Notes under the pieces: model-generated
Seen by the model: the letters and a program-made list of their open reading frames with translations, nothing else
Told to the model about the DNA's origin: nothing
Database searches by the model: none
Shown here: piece by piece, positions 63,425 to 64,000 of the stretch
Layout: each line of letters opens with the position of its first letter
How positions within the stretch are numbered: the stretch's first letter is position 1
Made by a program: the position numbers and the translations under genes
Origin: JBGPTK01 sp963797765
Lineage (GTDB): Bacteria; Acidobacteriota; Terriglobia; Acidiferrales; UBA7541
Length of the DNA stretch: 64,000 nucleotides
Assembly (NCBI GenBank): GCA_963797765.1
Contig: CAWCQU010000004.1
Location: 124,001-188,000 of the forward strand
Direction: 5' to 3'

Positions 63425-64000
63425 CTACTCGGCTTTCTTTTCCTTCACTGTGGCGCCAATTTGCCCGCGCGCCAAACGCAAGGAAATTTCATCGCCCAAG
63501 GCCACTTGCTCTACCGATCGCAGCAATTTTCCGGAAGCATCGTAAGCCACGGAATAGCCGCGCTCGAGCACCGCAAGCGGGCTCCGCTCCTGCAATCGCA
63601 AATTCGCTGCCTCCCACTGCCGTCGCTTGGCCACCAGCAGCCGGCCGGCCAACGCCCCCAATTCATTCGACTGCAACTCAAACTGACGCCGCAACCGGCC
63701 CACGCGCGCGCTCGGCTCCGCCGACGCGAATCTCATCTGCGCGGATGAAAGTTCCCGGCGCTTTTGCGAGATTGCTTTGCCCAGGGCCGCGCCCAGTTCT
63801 CCCAAACTTCGCTCGATCCGCAAGCGCATTGCCGTCGCGCGCGCGCGCAAATCAAACGAGGTGATCCGCGTCTGCGCCACGTTCAAGCGCTGCCGGGCAT
63901 GCTCGAATCGCGTCGCAAGAGTATCGCCCAAAGCCGCGGTGCATTCATCAAGCTGCTGCCGGCGCAATCGCACCAAATCCTCCAGCCGGCGGAACCCGCG
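63425..64000 (-). CDS. xseA: Exodeoxyribonuclease VII large subunit, C-terminal part
   Basis: The frame runs off the right edge of the window, so the N-terminal OB fold and catalytic region are not seen. The visible 190 residues are the long coiled-coil region, rich in Arg and Ala (RLEDLVRLRRQQLDECTAAL, RFEHARQRLNVAQTRI, LRRQFELQSNELGALAGRL), and then the family-typical C-terminus LAVLERGYSVAYDASGKLL, EISLRLARGQIGATVKEKKAE. With the small subunit XseB it degrades single-stranded DNA. Confidence 0.9.
   Translation of the reverse strand, partial: RGFRRLEDLVRLRRQQLDECTAALGDTLATRFEHARQRLNVAQTRITSFDLRARATAMRLRIERSLGELGAALGKAISQKRRELSSAQMRFASAEPSARVGRLRRQFELQSNELGALAGRLLVAKRRQWEAANLRLQERSPLAVLERGYSVAYDASGKLLRSVEQVALGDEISLRLARGQIGATVKEKKAE

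Noticed and set aside
1..64000. CRISPR array, prophage, insertion sequence or replication origin
   Set aside because: I found no regular short repeats with spacers, no transposase, integrase or phage structural gene, and no dnaA or DnaA-box cluster.

Overview
This 64 kb window looks like chromosomal DNA from a member of the Acidobacteriota. The evidence is family content: a VWFA-related protein of the acidobacterial type, an ADOP-type ABC permease, two TonB-dependent receptors with an N-terminal carboxypeptidase-regulatory domain, a BlaI/M56 regulator pair, and an Ig-repeat lipoprotein next to a matrixin protease. No phage, transposase, plasmid or CRISPR signal was seen. The only RNA gene found is one tRNA-Glu.

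Layout. 0-3.4 kb is a leftward nucleoside-salvage operon (deoA, nupC, punA, the last cut by the window edge). 3.6-9.3 kb holds a beta-barrel protein, then leftward moaD-moaE fusion, VWFA protein and suhB, and a large secreted M28 peptidase. 9.6-11.4 kb holds a TIGR01777 epimerase and a FecR-like protein ending in a strong terminator; a broken ECF sigma fragment follows. 12.8-17.2 kb is a rightward, translationally coupled surface operon (Ig-repeat lipoprotein, small secreted protein, matrixin). It converges on a leftward minor-pilin operon (fimT, pilV, pilW, pilX) at 17.3-21.6 kb. 22-24.1 kb has a Mesh1-like HD hydrolase, a small secreted protein, tRNA-Glu and tam. 24.1-30.7 kb is a complete Isc operon (iscR, iscS, an unknown gene, iscU, iscA, hscB, hscA, fdx, iscX) with a sigma70-like promoter and two near-perfect IscR type 1 boxes. 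30.8-38.7 kb holds a thioredoxin-like protein, coaD, an aminotransferase, the GDP-mannose set manA/manC/pgm, and phzF. 39-48.5 kb is a BlaI/M56 module: a receptor, M56, blaI and an S10 peptidase all leftward, and a second receptor rightward; both receptors carry the same operator-like box. 48.5-57.7 kb is mostly leftward: a ferric-reductase-like membrane protein, nusB, ribH, a crotonase/dehydrogenase/thiolase set, a TPR-GAF protein with a degenerate GGDEF domain, a flippase-like protein and a DUF421 protein. 58-64 kb holds lepA, an ADOP permease, map and the C-terminal part of xseA.

Quality warning. Eight genes can only be read by switching frame: the sigma fragment, the matrixin, hscA, TonB receptor 1, M56, hbd, ADOP and map. 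In each the protein stays well conserved on both sides of every switch. That pattern, and the fact that hscA, hbd and map are housekeeping-type genes, makes single-base indel errors in the assembly more likely than decay, but I cannot prove it from sequence alone.

The best candidates for something new are the S10/BlaI/M56/TonB-receptor module with its shared operator, the unknown 102-residue protein inside the isc operon, and the three-gene surface operon.
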